This document shows, piece by piece, positions 16,733 through 26,211 of a stretch of 64,000 nt of DNA. Numbering within the stretch: position 1 is the stretch's first letter; every line of letters starts with the position of its first letter. A model generated the notes under the pieces. It worked only from the letters and a program-made list of their open reading frames with translations, was not told the origin of the DNA and did not search any database. Both the position numbers and the translations under genes were made by a program. The stretch comes from Anaerobacillus arseniciselenatis (lineage in GTDB: Bacteria > Bacillota > Bacilli > Bacillales > Anaerobacillaceae). Where the stretch lies: contig NZ_MLQQ01000040.1 of assembly GCF_001865995.1 (NCBI RefSeq), forward strand, positions 248,001-312,000, given 5' to 3'.

Positions 16733-16772
16733 AAAAAAGCCTAACACTTTATAAAAGTGCTAGACCTTTTAA
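16733..16772 (-). terminator. Terminator of the hem operon
   Basis: On the minus strand AGGTCTAGCACTTT and AAGTGTTAGGCT pair around TATA and are followed by TTTTTTTG, directly after the hemL stop codon. Confidence 0.85.
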
Positions 16773-16773
16773 A

Positions 16774-18063
16774 TTACTTAGCTAATTTTGAAAATGACTT
16801 TTCAGCTGCAGCTATTGTTTTTTCAATATCTTCATCTGTATGTTTGGTAGAAAGGAACATTCCTTCAAATTGCGAAGGTGGCAAGGAAACACCTTCTTCT
16901 AACATATAGCGGAAATAAGTCGCAAAACGCTCTAAATCTGACGTTTTTGCTTTTTCGTAATTAATTACTTCTTCATCTGTAAAGAAGAACCCAACCATCG
17001 AACCAGCCTGACTAATGCTGTGCGCAATTCCATGTTTACTTGCAGCTTCAGACAAGCCATCAGCTAATTTTTTACCAAGTCTCTCAAATTCAGCATAGTG
17101 CTCTGGTGTCAACTGTGATAATGTTTCATATCCTGCTGTCATAGCTAATGGGTTACCAGATAACGTTCCAGCCTGATAAATTGGCCCGCTCGGTGCAATC
17201 ATTTCCATAATTTCACGTCTACCACCATATGCTCCAACTGGAAGACCTCCACCGATTACTTTACCTAAACAAGTTAAATCAGGTGTAACTCCTAATGTTC
17301 CTTGTGCACAGTGGTAACCAACACGAAAACCTGTCATTACTTCGTCAAAAATAAGTAATGTACCGTTTTGCTCTGTCATTTCTCGAACTGATTCTAAAAA
17401 TCCTGGTTGTGGGCGAACAACCCCCATGTTACCAGCAACAGGTTCTAAGATTACTGCTGCAATATCATCACCAAATTGGTCAAATGCATAGCGAAGACTT
17501 TCTAAGTCGTTATATGGAACTGTTAATGTATTCGTTGCAACAGATTCCGGTACACCAGGGCTATCAGGTAAGCCTAACGTTGCGACACCTGAGCCTGCTT
17601 TAATAAGAAGAGAATCACCATGACCATGATAACAACCTTCAAATTTCAAGATTTTATTACGCCCTGTAAAGCCACGTGCTAAACGTAGCGCACTCATTGT
17701 TGCTTCTGTCCCTGAATTTACCATACGAACTACTTCAATTGACGGAACACGTTCAATCACAAGCTCAGCCATTTTTGTTTCGAGTTCACTAGGTGCACCA
17801 AAGCTCGTACCTAAGTCCGCAGCTTTCTTCAATGCTTCAGTAACCTGTTCATCCGCATGACCTAAAACGAGCGGTCCCCATGAAAGTACGTAATCAATGT
17901 ATTCATTCCCATCAATATCATAAATTTTACAACCTTGTCCACGCTCCATAAATACAGGATCCATATTTACTGATTTAAAGGCACGAACTGGACTATTTAC
18001 TCCACCCGGCATCACAGGTTGAGCTTTTTTAAATGCAGCTTTCGATTTATCAAATGATCTCAT
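16774..18063 (-). CDS. hemL: Glutamate-1-semialdehyde 2,1-aminomutase
   Basis: 429 residues; a PLP-dependent class III aminotransferase converting glutamate-1-semialdehyde to 5-aminolevulinate in C5-pathway haem synthesis. Visible are [15 protein letters not shown], the [13 protein letters not shown] strand, [16 protein letters not shown], the cofactor Asp in [14 protein letters not shown], and the PLP lysine in [18 protein letters not shown] chose the ATG at 18063 ([11 protein letters not shown]); an upstream in-frame TTG abuts the ribosome binding site. It is the last gene of the hem operon and is followed by a terminator. A family 4 repeat separates it from hemB. Confidence 0.97.
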   Translation of the reverse strand: MRSFDKSKAAFKKAQPVMPGGVNSPVRAFKSVNMDPVFMERGQGCKIYDIDGNEYIDYVLSWGPLVLGHADEQVTEALKKAADLGTSFGAPSELETKMAELVIERVPSIEVVRMVNSGTEATMSALRLARGFTGRNKILKFEGCYHGHGDSLLIKAGSGVATLGLPDSPGVPESVATNTLTVPYNDLESLRYAFDQFGDDIAAVILEPVAGNMGVVRPQPGFLESVREMTEQNGTLLIFDEVMTGFRVGYHCAQGTLGVTPDLTCLGKVIGGGLPVGAYGGRREIMEMIAPSGPIYQAGTLSGNPLAMTAGYETLSQLTPEHYAEFERLGKKLADGLSEAASKHGIAHSISQAGSMVGFFFTDEEVINYEKAKTSDLERFATYFRYMLEEGVSLPPSQFEGMFLSTKHTDEDIEKTIAAAEKSFSKLAK

Positions 18064-18084
18064 ATTAATCAATCCCCCTCTTAA

Positions 18085-18169
18085 TTGTTGAGTTTTGAGT
18101 TCTTGGAGTGTTAGCTTCGAAGCTATTACGAAACAAACTCAACACTCAACACTCTCTACTCAAAACTTC
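18085..18169. repeat. Low-complexity inverted repeat with central GCTTCGAAGC (family 4)
   Basis: TTGTTGAGTTTTGAGTT on the left and CTCAACACTC...CTACTCAAAACTT on the right are inverted. The centre is TTAGCTTCGAAGCTATTACG (about 18111-18130). It is the hemB-hemL spacer. Confidence 0.75.
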
Positions 18170-18172
18170 TTG

Positions 18173-19144
18173 TTATTCACTTAACCATTTTGCAACGTCT
18201 TTGGCGAAGTATGTGATTATTAGATCGGCACCGGCGCGTTTCATGCTTGTTAGTTTTTCCATGACGACGGCACGCTCGTCAATCCATCCATTTAAGCTTG
18301 CACCTTTTATCATTGAATATTCACCACTTACGTTATAAGCAACGACTGGGTAAGAGAAGTTATCTTTCACTTCACGAATGACATCTAAATATGATAATGC
18401 AGGCTTAACGATTAAAAAGTCAGCCCCTTCTAACACATCACTTTCGGCTTCACGAAGTGATTCTAGTCGATTAGCTGGATCCATTTGATACGTTTTACGG
18501 TCACCAAATGAAGGTGCACTATGAGCTGCGTCACGGAATGGTCCGTAAAATGCTGATGCATATTTAACCGCATAAGACATGATCGGAATATCTGTATAGC
18601 CAGCTTCATCTAGTCCTTGACGAATTGCTGCTACAAATCCATCCATCATGTTTGAAGGAGCAATAATATCAGCCCCAGCCTTTGCTTGTGAGACCGCAGT
18701 TTTCGCTAATAACTCTAAAGTAGGATCATTTAAGATGATTCCATCTTCGATCACACCACAATGCCCATGGTCAGTGAATTGACACAAGCATGTATCGGCA
18801 ATAACAACTAATTCATTATTGACCGCTTTAATTTTTTTGATCGCTTGTTGAACAATTCCGTTTTCACAATAAGCACTTGTCCCAACATCATCTTTATCCT
18901 TAGGTACACCAAAAACGATGACAGAGACAATTCCTAAATCTGTAACCGTTTTAATTTCTTCTTCTAATAAGTCTAAAGAGATTTGAAAAACTCCTGGCAT
19001 TGAAGGAACTTCACTTTTAATATTTTCGCCTTCTTTTACGAAAATAGGATAAATAAGATCTTCTTTGTGTAATACCGTTTCTCTTACCATTGAGCGTAAT
19101 TTAGCAGTATTACGTAAACGACGGTGTCTTTTAAATTCCAACAT
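18173..19144 (-). CDS. hemB: Porphobilinogen synthase (delta-aminolevulinate dehydratase)
   Basis: 323 residues; condenses two 5-aminolevulinates to porphobilinogen. The Schiff-base lysine regions are present in [15 protein letters not shown] and [14 protein letters not shown] cysteine cluster typical of zinc-type enzymes is present in [14 protein letters not shown]. The ATG at 19144 has AAAGGAGG nine bases upstream and follows hemD by four bases. Length is normal. Confidence 0.97.
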   Translation of the reverse strand: MLEFKRHRRLRNTAKLRSMVRETVLHKEDLIYPIFVKEGENIKSEVPSMPGVFQISLDLLEEEIKTVTDLGIVSVIVFGVPKDKDDVGTSAYCENGIVQQAIKKIKAVNNELVVIADTCLCQFTDHGHCGVIEDGIILNDPTLELLAKTAVSQAKAGADIIAPSNMMDGFVAAIRQGLDEAGYTDIPIMSYAVKYASAFYGPFRDAAHSAPSFGDRKTYQMDPANRLESLREAESDVLEGADFLIVKPALSYLDVIREVKDNFSYPVVAYNVSGEYSMIKGASLNGWIDERAVVMEKLTSMKRAGADLIITYFAKDVAKWLSE

Positions 19145-19148
19145 TCAT

Positions 19149-19925
19149 TTATTCCTCCTTTAGCTTGTCCGCGATACTCCGAAGCATATCGTCAATCGTA
19201 TAATTTTTCGGCTCGGTATGTACGGGTAACTCGTGTTTTAACATAGTTTCTGTAGTAATTGGACCAATTGAGGCAAACATAATTTTTCCTATATAGTTTC
19301 TCCAATCAGTTCCTTCTAGTAATTGAACAAAATTATCTACCGTTGATGAACTCGTAAAAGTAACTATATCAATTTTTTCATATTTAATGAAATTATATAA
19401 CTGCTCTTTTGAGTTTTTTTCTACGACTGTTTCATACACATCTAGATCGGTGACATCAATATTTTGGTTGCGCAATCCTTCCGGGATCACATTTCTAGCT
19501 AAATTACCTCTTGGAATTAAAACTTTCTCACCCTTTTTAACAACTTTAAGTAAGCTTTCTAGTAAGCTTTCGGCAACATAGTATTCAGGAATGAGATCAG
19601 CTTTTATTTCATAGCTAATTAATACTTCTTCGGTCTTTTTCCCAACAACTGCTATTTTACATGAAGAAGGTAATACGATGCTACCATTTAAGTTAGTTAA
19701 TTCTTGAAAAAAAAAGTCTATACCGTTTTTACTCGTAAAGACTAACCAATCATATGTATGTAATGATGAAAGAAAGTAGTTAATCGCTGTTTTATCGGAT
19801 ATTTCTTTACAAGTGATTAACGGCATTTCTATAGGAATACCACCGAGTTCCTTTATTTTTAATGAGAGAGCAGAGGCTTGTGCCTTTGCCCTCGTCACTA
19901 ATATTCGTTTTCCGTGAAGAACCAT
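19149..19925 (-). CDS. hemD: Uroporphyrinogen-III synthase
   Basis: 258 residues with the two-lobed HemD pattern: LVTRAKAQASALSLKIKELGG at the N-terminus, YDWLVFTSKNGIDFFF, and in the second lobe IDIVTFTSSSTVDNFV and FASIGPITTETM. It closes and inverts ring D of hydroxymethylbilane. HemD sequences are poorly conserved, so position between hemC and hemB adds weight. Its ATG overlaps the hemC stop by one base (TAATG). Confidence 0.93.
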   Translation of the reverse strand: MVLHGKRILVTRAKAQASALSLKIKELGGIPIEMPLITCKEISDKTAINYFLSSLHTYDWLVFTSKNGIDFFFQELTNLNGSIVLPSSCKIAVVGKKTEEVLISYEIKADLIPEYYVAESLLESLLKVVKKGEKVLIPRGNLARNVIPEGLRNQNIDVTDLDVYETVVEKNSKEQLYNFIKYEKIDIVTFTSSSTVDNFVQLLEGTDWRNYIGKIMFASIGPITTETMLKHELPVHTEPKNYTIDDMLRSIADKLKEE

Positions 19926-20857
19926 TATTTTTCTAAGTCTTCTTTCACAGCATCTAAAATTTCCTTAGCACCCTTTTCAAGTAACTTTACAGCTAACTCT
20001 TCACCTAAGCTTTGTGCATCTTCTCCTACCAATGTTTCATGTAAAATCGTTTTACCATCTGGTGAGCCAACAAGACCAACTAAAACGATTTCTCCATTTT
20101 CTTTTAACTCAGCGTAACCTGCAATTGGCACTTGACAACCACCTTCAATTTTGTGTAAGAAGGCGCGCTCTGCTGTTACACAACGCTTTGTAACTTCGTC
20201 CGTAAGTTTTGAAAGGAGCTCATTTAGTTCAGCGTCATCAGAACGACATTCAATCCCTAATGCCCCTTGCCCTACTGCAGGAACACATAAATCTGATGCT
20301 AAATATTCAGTAACAACTTCAGAACTCCAGCCTACACGCTCTAGTCCTGCTGCAGCAAGAATAATCGCATCAAATTCGCCATCTCTACATTTTTGAAGTC
20401 TCGTATCGATATTCCCACGGATCCATTTAACTTCTAAATCTGGGCGTTTGGCTAAAACTTGAGCTGAACGTCTTAAACTACTCGTACCAATAACCGAACC
20501 TGCTTCTAATTCCATTAATCCTTTACCGTTATTAGAAATAAAGGCGTCACGAGGATCTACACGTTTTGGTACACAACCAATCGTTAATCCGTCTTGAAGT
20601 ACAGCAGGCATATCTTTCATACTATGAACCGCCATATCTATTTCTTTATTTAACATTGCTTGCTCGATTTCTTTTACGAATAAACCTTTTCCGCCAACTT
20701 TCGATAGCGTTACGTTTAAAATTTGATCACCTTTAGTAACAATTTTCTTCACTTCAAATTCAAATGGGCCACCAAATTTCTTTAACTGTTCAATCACCCA
20801 ATTTGTTTGAGTTAGTGCTAAATTACTTTTTCTAGAACCTACGATAATTTTTCTCAT
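19925..20857 (-). CDS. hemC: Porphobilinogen deaminase (hydroxymethylbilane synthase)
   Basis: 310 residues; polymerises four porphobilinogens. Recognisable are [35 protein letters not shown], the substrate arginines in [13 protein letters not shown], and the dipyrromethane-cofactor cysteine in [11 protein letters not shown] near residue 242. ATG start behind GGGGG. Two family 4 repeats fill the gap to hemX, where other bacilli usually have a tight junction. Confidence 0.97.
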   Translation of the reverse strand: MRKIIVGSRKSNLALTQTNWVIEQLKKFGGPFEFEVKKIVTKGDQILNVTLSKVGGKGLFVKEIEQAMLNKEIDMAVHSMKDMPAVLQDGLTIGCVPKRVDPRDAFISNNGKGLMELEAGSVIGTSSLRRSAQVLAKRPDLEVKWIRGNIDTRLQKCRDGEFDAIILAAAGLERVGWSSEVVTEYLASDLCVPAVGQGALGIECRSDDAELNELLSKLTDEVTKRCVTAERAFLHKIEGGCQVPIAGYAELKENGEIVLVGLVGSPDGKTILHETLVGEDAQSLGEELAVKLLEKGAKEILDAVKEDLEK

Positions 20858-20878
20858 TGTAAACCCCCGTGTTTTTGT

Positions 20879-21081
20879 AATTTACAATTTAAAATGTAAA
20901 ATTTAAAATTATTGAGGGCATTGCTTCGTAGCATTACTAACAATAATCCTAAATTGTGAATTCTACATTTTAAATTAATCTACTTCCAAAAATGAATGTT
21001 AAATTTTAAATCATTGAGAGCAACACTTCGTAGCATTACAAACAATAATTCTAAATTATAAATTTTACATTTTAAATTAAT
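20879..21081. repeat. Two successive family 4 repeats in the hemX-hemC spacer
   Basis: Two related units occupy 20879-20982 and 20996-21081. Each has AAATTTTAAAT-like arms and a centre reading GAG(A/G)GCA..(G/A)CTTCGTAGCATTAC followed by AACAATAAT. Unit 2 ends at the hemX stop. Together they form most of a 220-bp gap inside an operon. Confidence 0.8.
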
Positions 21082-21900
21082 CTAGTTCCATAAATGAAAT
21101 GTTGAAAGTGCATTTGGTAAAAAATAATTGATTAGAATTAGTAGAAACCCGGCAATATTCAATAATACTAACGAATAACCACGTATCTCTTTAACAACTC
21201 TTTTATATAAATAAAATCCATATACTACTAAAACGATTATGGACAGAACAATTTTAATATCAAACCAAGGTACATACCCTAATGACAACGCTGCCCAAAT
21301 AAATCCTAGAATAAGCCCCATTAACAAGAGTGGAAAGCCAAGCATAGTGAACATAAAAGCTAGATGCTCAGACTTGGATAAGTCGCCAAACCGAAATAGT
21401 CGTTTCCCAAATTTCTTTTTCTTTAACATTTGGTGCTGGTAATAATACATAATCGAAAATATAAAGGCGAATGTAAATGCTCCATAGGATAATAATATGA
21501 GAGTCACATGAATAAATAAAAGTTCAAAAATTAGTAACTCTTGCAATGCTGGAGGAATGTCTCCTGATGGCGTAAAGATACTAAAAGTCATAATTGCAAA
21601 GCCGAAAATATTCGTAAAAAATACAAAGAGATCTACTTTAAAAAACCAATTGATGACTAAAGATACACTTACAATAATCCAAGCGAAGAAGAACAACCCT
21701 TCAAAAGAAGTCACTACAGGAAAACGATTAAATTCGAACATTCTAAGTATAAAAAAAACAGATTGAAGAACCCAAACAATAGAAAGCAACCAGAAGGAGA
21801 TACGATTAACCTTCTGGTTGTTGTGTAAGAAATCAATAAAATAACCTAACACACTTAAACAATAAAAAATTATTGTTGTTATATATACTACATTTAACAT
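21082..21900 (-). CDS. hemX: HemX, CcsA-like membrane protein of the hem operon
   Basis: About 272 residues with eight predicted membrane helices and a cytochrome c assembly (CcsA/HemX) type layout. In B. subtilis HemX lowers the level of glutamyl-tRNA reductase HemA. I chose the ATG at 21900 (MLNVVYITTI) because AGGAG lies eight bases upstream; a TTG two codons earlier is the alternative. It is positioned between hemA and hemC as in other bacilli. Confidence 0.92.
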   Translation of the reverse strand: MLNVVYITTIIFYCLSVLGYFIDFLHNNQKVNRISFWLLSIVWVLQSVFFILRMFEFNRFPVVTSFEGLFFFAWIIVSVSLVINWFFKVDLFVFFTNIFGFAIMTFSIFTPSGDIPPALQELLIFELLFIHVTLILLSYGAFTFAFIFSIMYYYQHQMLKKKKFGKRLFRFGDLSKSEHLAFMFTMLGFPLLLMGLILGFIWAALSLGYVPWFDIKIVLSIIVLVVYGFYLYKRVVKEIRGYSLVLLNIAGFLLILINYFLPNALSTFHLWN

Positions 21901-21916
21901 CGTCAAAACTCCTCTC

Positions 21917-23290
21917 TTAGGAGCGAACTACAGCATCTTTAGCTAAAGTAACTGCTTTACTTGCTTTTTCTTTCACCTTTTCTTTCCCTTTAATTTGGCT
22001 ACAGGCCTCTTTTTCATCTACAGCTTCATTTTCAAGGGCAAATATTCTTGTAAACAATTCTAGTGTTTCTTCAGAATTAGGCTCTGCTGCAATTTCTTTA
22101 GCAGCAATTATTGGATCACGTAAAAGTTGATTTACGATACTTTTCATATGCTTACTTAAAACTTTCTTTTCACGATCTGAAAGATTAGGTAGTTTTCGTT
22201 CAAGACTAGCCATTGTTTCTTCCTGAACAGTAAGTGCTTTTGAACGTAATGAAGAAATGATTGGAACCACTCCTAACGTATTTAACCAACTTTTGAATTC
22301 AGCCATTTCATGGTCAATCATGATTTCAATCTTTTCTGCTTCACGCTTACGCTCATCAAGGTTAGCAGCTACAATTCCTTCTAAATCATCGATATCATAT
22401 AAATATACACTTTCTAAATCAGTTAAGGCTGGGTCAATATCACGTGGTACGGCGATATCAACCATAAATAGCGGACGCCCTTTACGTTTTTTAATAATTG
22501 AAGCAACCATACCTTTTGTGACAACGTAGTCTTTGGCACCAGTAGAACTTATTAAAATGTCTGCATCAACTAAAGCCTCTGTCAATTCATTTAACGGTCT
22601 AGCATTTCCTAAAAACTTATCTGCAAGCTCAATCGCTTTTGACATCGTTCGATTAATCACTGTTACCTTTCCGACACCGTTGGCATGAAGGTGTTTACCG
22701 GTAAGCTCACTCATTTTACCTGCACCAAAAATAAGGACGTGCTTATTTCTGAAATCCCCAAAAATTTTCTTACCAAGTTCAACGGCAGCATAACTAACAG
22801 ACACCGCATTTTCCCCGATGGATGTTTCAGAGTGCGCGCGTTTTGCAAGTGTAACAGCTTGCTTAAACAATTGATTAAAAACCGTCCCAGTCGTCTTTTG
22901 TTCTTGTGCAAATAAGAAACTATCTTTAATTTGACCTAAAATTTGTGTTTCACCGACGACCATTGAATTTAAACCACAAGTAACTCTTAATAAATGTTCA
23001 ATCGCACGATCATTTTCATATATATCTAAACACTCAGCAAAATCATCAATAGGAAGGTCAAACCATTCCGACAAAAACATTTTCATATAGTATTTACCAG
23101 TGTGTAACTGATCAACGACAGCATATATTTCTGTACGGTTACAAGTAGAAACAATTACACCTTCTAAGATGCTTTTCGTATTTATGAGCTGCTGTATCGC
23201 ACAAGTTAATTCTTCCCCTTGGAAAGTGAACTTTTCACGAATTTCAACAGGCGTTGATTTATAATTTAAACTAGTAACTAGGATGTGCAC
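21917..23290 (-). CDS. hemA: Glutamyl-tRNA reductase
   Basis: 457 residues; NADPH-dependent reduction of Glu-tRNA to glutamate-1-semialdehyde, the first committed haem step. The catalytic cysteine lies in [11 protein letters not shown] (near residue 50), the histidine region in [17 protein letters not shown], and the nucleotide fold in [16 protein letters not shown]. The C-terminal dimerisation helices are present, with a slightly longer lysine-rich tail. Starts with GTG behind GGGGGTG. A PerR-like box lies about 60 bases upstream. Confidence 0.97.
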   Translation of the reverse strand: MHILVTSLNYKSTPVEIREKFTFQGEELTCAIQQLINTKSILEGVIVSTCNRTEIYAVVDQLHTGKYYMKMFLSEWFDLPIDDFAECLDIYENDRAIEHLLRVTCGLNSMVVGETQILGQIKDSFLFAQEQKTTGTVFNQLFKQAVTLAKRAHSETSIGENAVSVSYAAVELGKKIFGDFRNKHVLIFGAGKMSELTGKHLHANGVGKVTVINRTMSKAIELADKFLGNARPLNELTEALVDADILISSTGAKDYVVTKGMVASIIKKRKGRPLFMVDIAVPRDIDPALTDLESVYLYDIDDLEGIVAANLDERKREAEKIEIMIDHEMAEFKSWLNTLGVVPIISSLRSKALTVQEETMASLERKLPNLSDREKKVLSKHMKSIVNQLLRDPIIAAKEIAAEPNSEETLELFTRIFALENEAVDEKEACSQIKGKEKVKEKASKAVTLAKDAVVRS

Positions 23291-23348
23291 GCTTTAATTC
23301 ACCCCCAAAAATGGTTTGAAGATCCGCCTATGCGCAAATTCATTATCT

Positions 23349-23363
23349 TAAAAATTATTATAA
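23349..23363. promoter_or_regulatory. PerR-like box upstream of hemA
   Basis: On the minus strand TTATAATAATTTTTA matches the palindromic PerR consensus TTATAATNATTATAA at 13 of 15 positions. In B. subtilis the hemAXCDBL operon is PerR-repressed, so position supports the match. No experimental information is available from sequence. Confidence 0.5.
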
Positions 23364-23656
23364 CATGGCAACAGCCTGTCCCAAAAAAATATTGTGAACA
23401 TAGAGTGAAAAGACTGTGAAAAATCGATATAAATAAATTAAATTTCATTTAAATTGCGAAGAGAGTTATATAGTAGCATCTCGTACTAATGTTACTTTCA
23501 TTCATCTATTTTAACATGAATTCGACACAATTTATAATAAAAGATTTGTTCTCCAGTCCAATGAATTAATAAAAAAACTTAGTAAAACTGTTGTCAAATC
23601 ACTTCGATTATGGTTTGATTTTAGGAAAAGAAAACATTTATTTCGAGGTGATGAGC

Positions 23657-24133
23657 ATGAAACGACAAGGAATTTTTCCTGGTGTTTTATTAATAGGTGT
23701 CGGGTTAATCTTTCTTTTGCAAAACTATAACATTCCTTATATAAATAATATATTTACTTGGCCTTCCATTTTACTAATTATCGGTTTAGCATTTTTGTTC
23801 CAAGCCTACATAGGAAAAGATTATCATTCTATTTTCACTGGAGTATTATTAGTAGGATTAGGCATTCATTTTCACGGTCTTCAACTTTTCGCCTCTTGGC
23901 CAACTCATTGGGCGATGTTCACTATGATTATCGGATTCGCATTTCTTTTTCGCTACAGTAAGACGAAAAAAGATGGGCTTATTCCCGGGATCATATTATT
24001 GCTTATATCTTTAATCGCTTTTTTCTACAATGGGTTTATAGACCTATTCGGCTCATTTTATTCGTACGTTGATAGCTTTTGGCCGATCGCACTCATCATT
24101 GCTGGTATATATTTACTGTTTTTTAAAAAATAA
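23657..24133 (+). CDS. Small polytopic membrane protein (LiaF/DUF5668-like N-terminus)
   Basis: About 158 residues with five to six short hydrophobic segments. It starts with the GIFPGVLLIGVGLIFLLQ pattern and repeats a related unit three times (SIFTGVLLVGLGIHFH, GLIPGIILLLISLIAFF, ending SFWPIALIIAGIYLLF). This is the architecture of the N-terminal membrane domain of LiaF-like proteins, whose members sense or modulate envelope stress. No C-terminal LiaF domain is present. ATG at 23657 behind GAGGTG. It is a lone plus-strand gene after hemA and ends in its own terminator. Confidence 0.65.
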   Translation: MKRQGIFPGVLLIGVGLIFLLQNYNIPYINNIFTWPSILLIIGLAFLFQAYIGKDYHSIFTGVLLVGLGIHFHGLQLFASWPTHWAMFTMIIGFAFLFRYSKTKKDGLIPGIILLLISLIAFFYNGFIDLFGSFYSYVDSFWPIALIIAGIYLLFFKK

Positions 24134-24176
24134 TTTAGCAGCTTTGTACTAGTTAACACGAATCAATCAATTTATC

Positions 24177-24217
24177 GGGGTAAGAATCAAGCAAAGATTC
24201 TTACTCCATTTTTTTAA
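24177..24217 (+). terminator. Intrinsic terminator
   Basis: GGGGTAAGAATC and GATTCTTACTCC pair, followed by ATTTTTTTAAC, 44 bases after the stop of the small membrane protein gene. Confidence 0.9.
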
Positions 24218-24612
24218 CACTCTTTGTAATGAGATGTAATACCAATGACAACACATATATTAAATTGGGTATTGTGAAAAATTCACAAGTGCAACTCAAA
24301 ACTCAAAACAAAATTCACACCCCTTCTACATCTTTCATCATTTCCTTCACATTAATTCGTATTAAAAAGATATAATCTTCTAAAATTCACTTATCTTCAC
24401 TTAAATTATGTAGGTTTTTCATAGATAAAGTCGGAAAGTTTTTCCAATTTCTTATAGGGATTTTCTTTTTTACTAGAGAATTTAACACTTATAGAGAGGC
24501 TAAGTTCGCGCTTCGGTGATCTACAATCACGTTGGTATGTCCTCAAAATAGTTACAATATCAATTTTTCTCTATTTCGTCTTATTTCTTATCTTATTAAA
24601 AGGAGTCCTGTT
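24218..24612. other. 395-bp spacer
   Basis: An A/T-rich spacer between a terminator and the lipoprotein gene. It holds a short CAACTCAAAACTCAAAAC tract (about 24294-24311) resembling the arms of the family 4 repeats, and presumably the lipoprotein promoter, which I could not define. I see no ORF with a ribosome binding site. Confidence 0.4.
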
Positions 24613-25491
24613 ATGAAACAAATGATATTACCTATTATCTTAAGTTTATTTATTTTTGCATGTAATTCCGAAACTATGGATGGCATTTTATTAGACAATC
24701 TCGCTAGAGAACAACTAGTTGTTTCTTCAGTTACATCTAAAGCTATAGCTAGTGCAGATTATAAAGTTAAGAATGTAAGTCTAACTACTAATATTAACGA
24801 GGACGACAGATCACAGGAGGCAATACAACCTCATCAAAATACTTCTTTAGAAGTAATACTCAAAAACAATGCCAAAGAAATTAAAGACGGTATCTTTCAG
24901 TCTATAGTTTTGGAGACAACAGAAGATGGAGAACTAATTAGTACTAATTTTTATACGTGGATCAATGACAAAAGTGGAGTCAACATTATCGATGTTACTC
25001 ATTATAATGATGATAAGATGGCGCACGGTAACAAGATCGGTCAATACTATTATGAACTGTGGAAGGAAAAAAATAGCTTTTTTTTAAGCTACAATGACCT
25101 TTTGTTAGAAAAAGACTTTTTACAAAAGGCTGAGAATGGATATATGTACAATTCAAATATTTCAATTGGTACAACTAAAGATGATTTAATAACAATACAA
25201 GGTCCACCAACCATTTCGGATTGGTATAACGGCGGAACTCATTATGTTTACAATGATATCAGCTTTATTTTAGACGATAGTAAAAAAGTAGTATCCATTA
25301 GTATGCCTGGAAATCGTATTAAAACAACATTAGAGGAAGTTCCGATCATCCTAGGTGCGCCGACATCCATCGATCATTTTGAAAAATACAATGCTGTTTT
25401 TTACTCATATGAATTTGAACAATATACACTTTCCTTTGAAGCAGTTAGTGAAAACGATAAAGTTGTGAACATTTGGTTGAATAAAAAATAA
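24613..25491 (+). CDS. Lipoprotein with DUF4309-like (YjgB-like) C-terminal domain
   Basis: About 292 residues. ATG at 24613 behind AAAAGGAG. The N-terminus MKQMILPIILSLFIFAC ends in a lipobox cysteine (residue 17), so the protein should be anchored to the outer face of the membrane. The C-terminal half (from SIGTTKDDLITIQGPP, about residue 175) has two repeats of 'G-T-K..V....G.P...Y..G...Y.Y' character, like the DUF4309 domain of B. subtilis YjgB. Molecular function is unknown. Convergent with ysxC, sharing a family 1 hairpin. Confidence 0.7.
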   Translation: MKQMILPIILSLFIFACNSETMDGILLDNLAREQLVVSSVTSKAIASADYKVKNVSLTTNINEDDRSQEAIQPHQNTSLEVILKNNAKEIKDGIFQSIVLETTEDGELISTNFYTWINDKSGVNIIDVTHYNDDKMAHGNKIGQYYYELWKEKNSFFLSYNDLLLEKDFLQKAENGYMYNSNISIGTTKDDLITIQGPPTISDWYNGGTHYVYNDISFILDDSKKVVSISMPGNRIKTTLEEVPIILGAPTSIDHFEKYNAVFYSYEFEQYTLSFEAVSENDKVVNIWLNKK

Positions 25492-25509
25492 AGGGGAAAA
25501 AGGAATCAA

Positions 25510-25602
25510 AAAAGTGTCAGACACCGTTAGGCAGCAAATATAGACTGATAATAAATTTATACTTCTATATTTACTAAGTTCTGCATGGTGTCAGACACTT
25601 AT
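25510..25602. repeat. Long hairpin repeat (family 1) between convergent genes
   Basis: AAGTGTCAGACACC (25512-25525) and GGTGTCAGACACTT (25587-25600) are inverted apart from the central base, with TATAGA / TCTATA inside. It lies between the lipoprotein gene and ysxC ends. Confidence 0.85.
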
Positions 25603-25614
25603 GAGACAGCCGCT

Positions 25615-26211
25615 TTATTCGACAGTCCTTTTTAAATATGATTCAATCGTACTCCACGCTTTTTCTTTACCAAAAGCTGTTTCAGAAGAAAAAATAACGA
25701 TAGGATCGTTAGGGTCTTTGTTTAATTTTTCCTTGATTGCTTTCTCATGCTTTTGTAATTTCCCTTTAGGAATTTTATCGGCTTTTGTTGCAATGATAAT
25801 TACTGGTTTACCCATATGTTTTAACCACTCATACATCGTAATATCATCTTTTGTAGGGTCATGACGAATGTCTATAAGCAAGATGACCGCTTTTAATGTA
25901 TCACGGGTTGTAATATAAGTTTCAATCATTCTTCCCCAAGCGTCTCGTTCGCTCTTAGGAACTTTCGCAAAGCCATAGCCTGGGACATCGACGAAATACA
26001 TCATTTCATTAATAACATAAAAATTTAGCGTTTGTGTCTTTCCGGGCTTTGATGAGGTTCTTGCTAAATTCTTTCGATTAATCATCTTGTTAATAAAAGA
26101 TGATTTACCTACATTAGAGCGTCCAGCTAAGGCAACCTCTGGGAAGCCAGTCTGTGGATACTGCTCAGGTTTTACAGCACTAATTACAATATCACTTTGT
26201 GTTACTTTCAT
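25615..26211 (-). CDS. ysxC: Ribosome biogenesis GTPase YsxC (EngB family)
   Basis: 198 residues; essential small GTPase for late 50S subunit assembly in bacilli. G1 GRSNVGKSS (about 30-38), G3 [11 protein letters not shown]4 TKADK and G5 SSET are all present. Its ATG overlaps the lonA stop (ATGA), so translation is coupled to the protease gene as in B. subtilis. Confidence 0.97.
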   Translation of the reverse strand: MKVTQSDIVISAVKPEQYPQTGFPEVALAGRSNVGKSSFINKMINRKNLARTSSKPGKTQTLNFYVINEMMYFVDVPGYGFAKVPKSERDAWGRMIETYITTRDTLKAVILLIDIRHDPTKDDITMYEWLKHMGKPVIIIATKADKIPKGKLQKHEKAIKEKLNKDPNDPIVIFSSETAFGKEKAWSTIESYLKRTVE

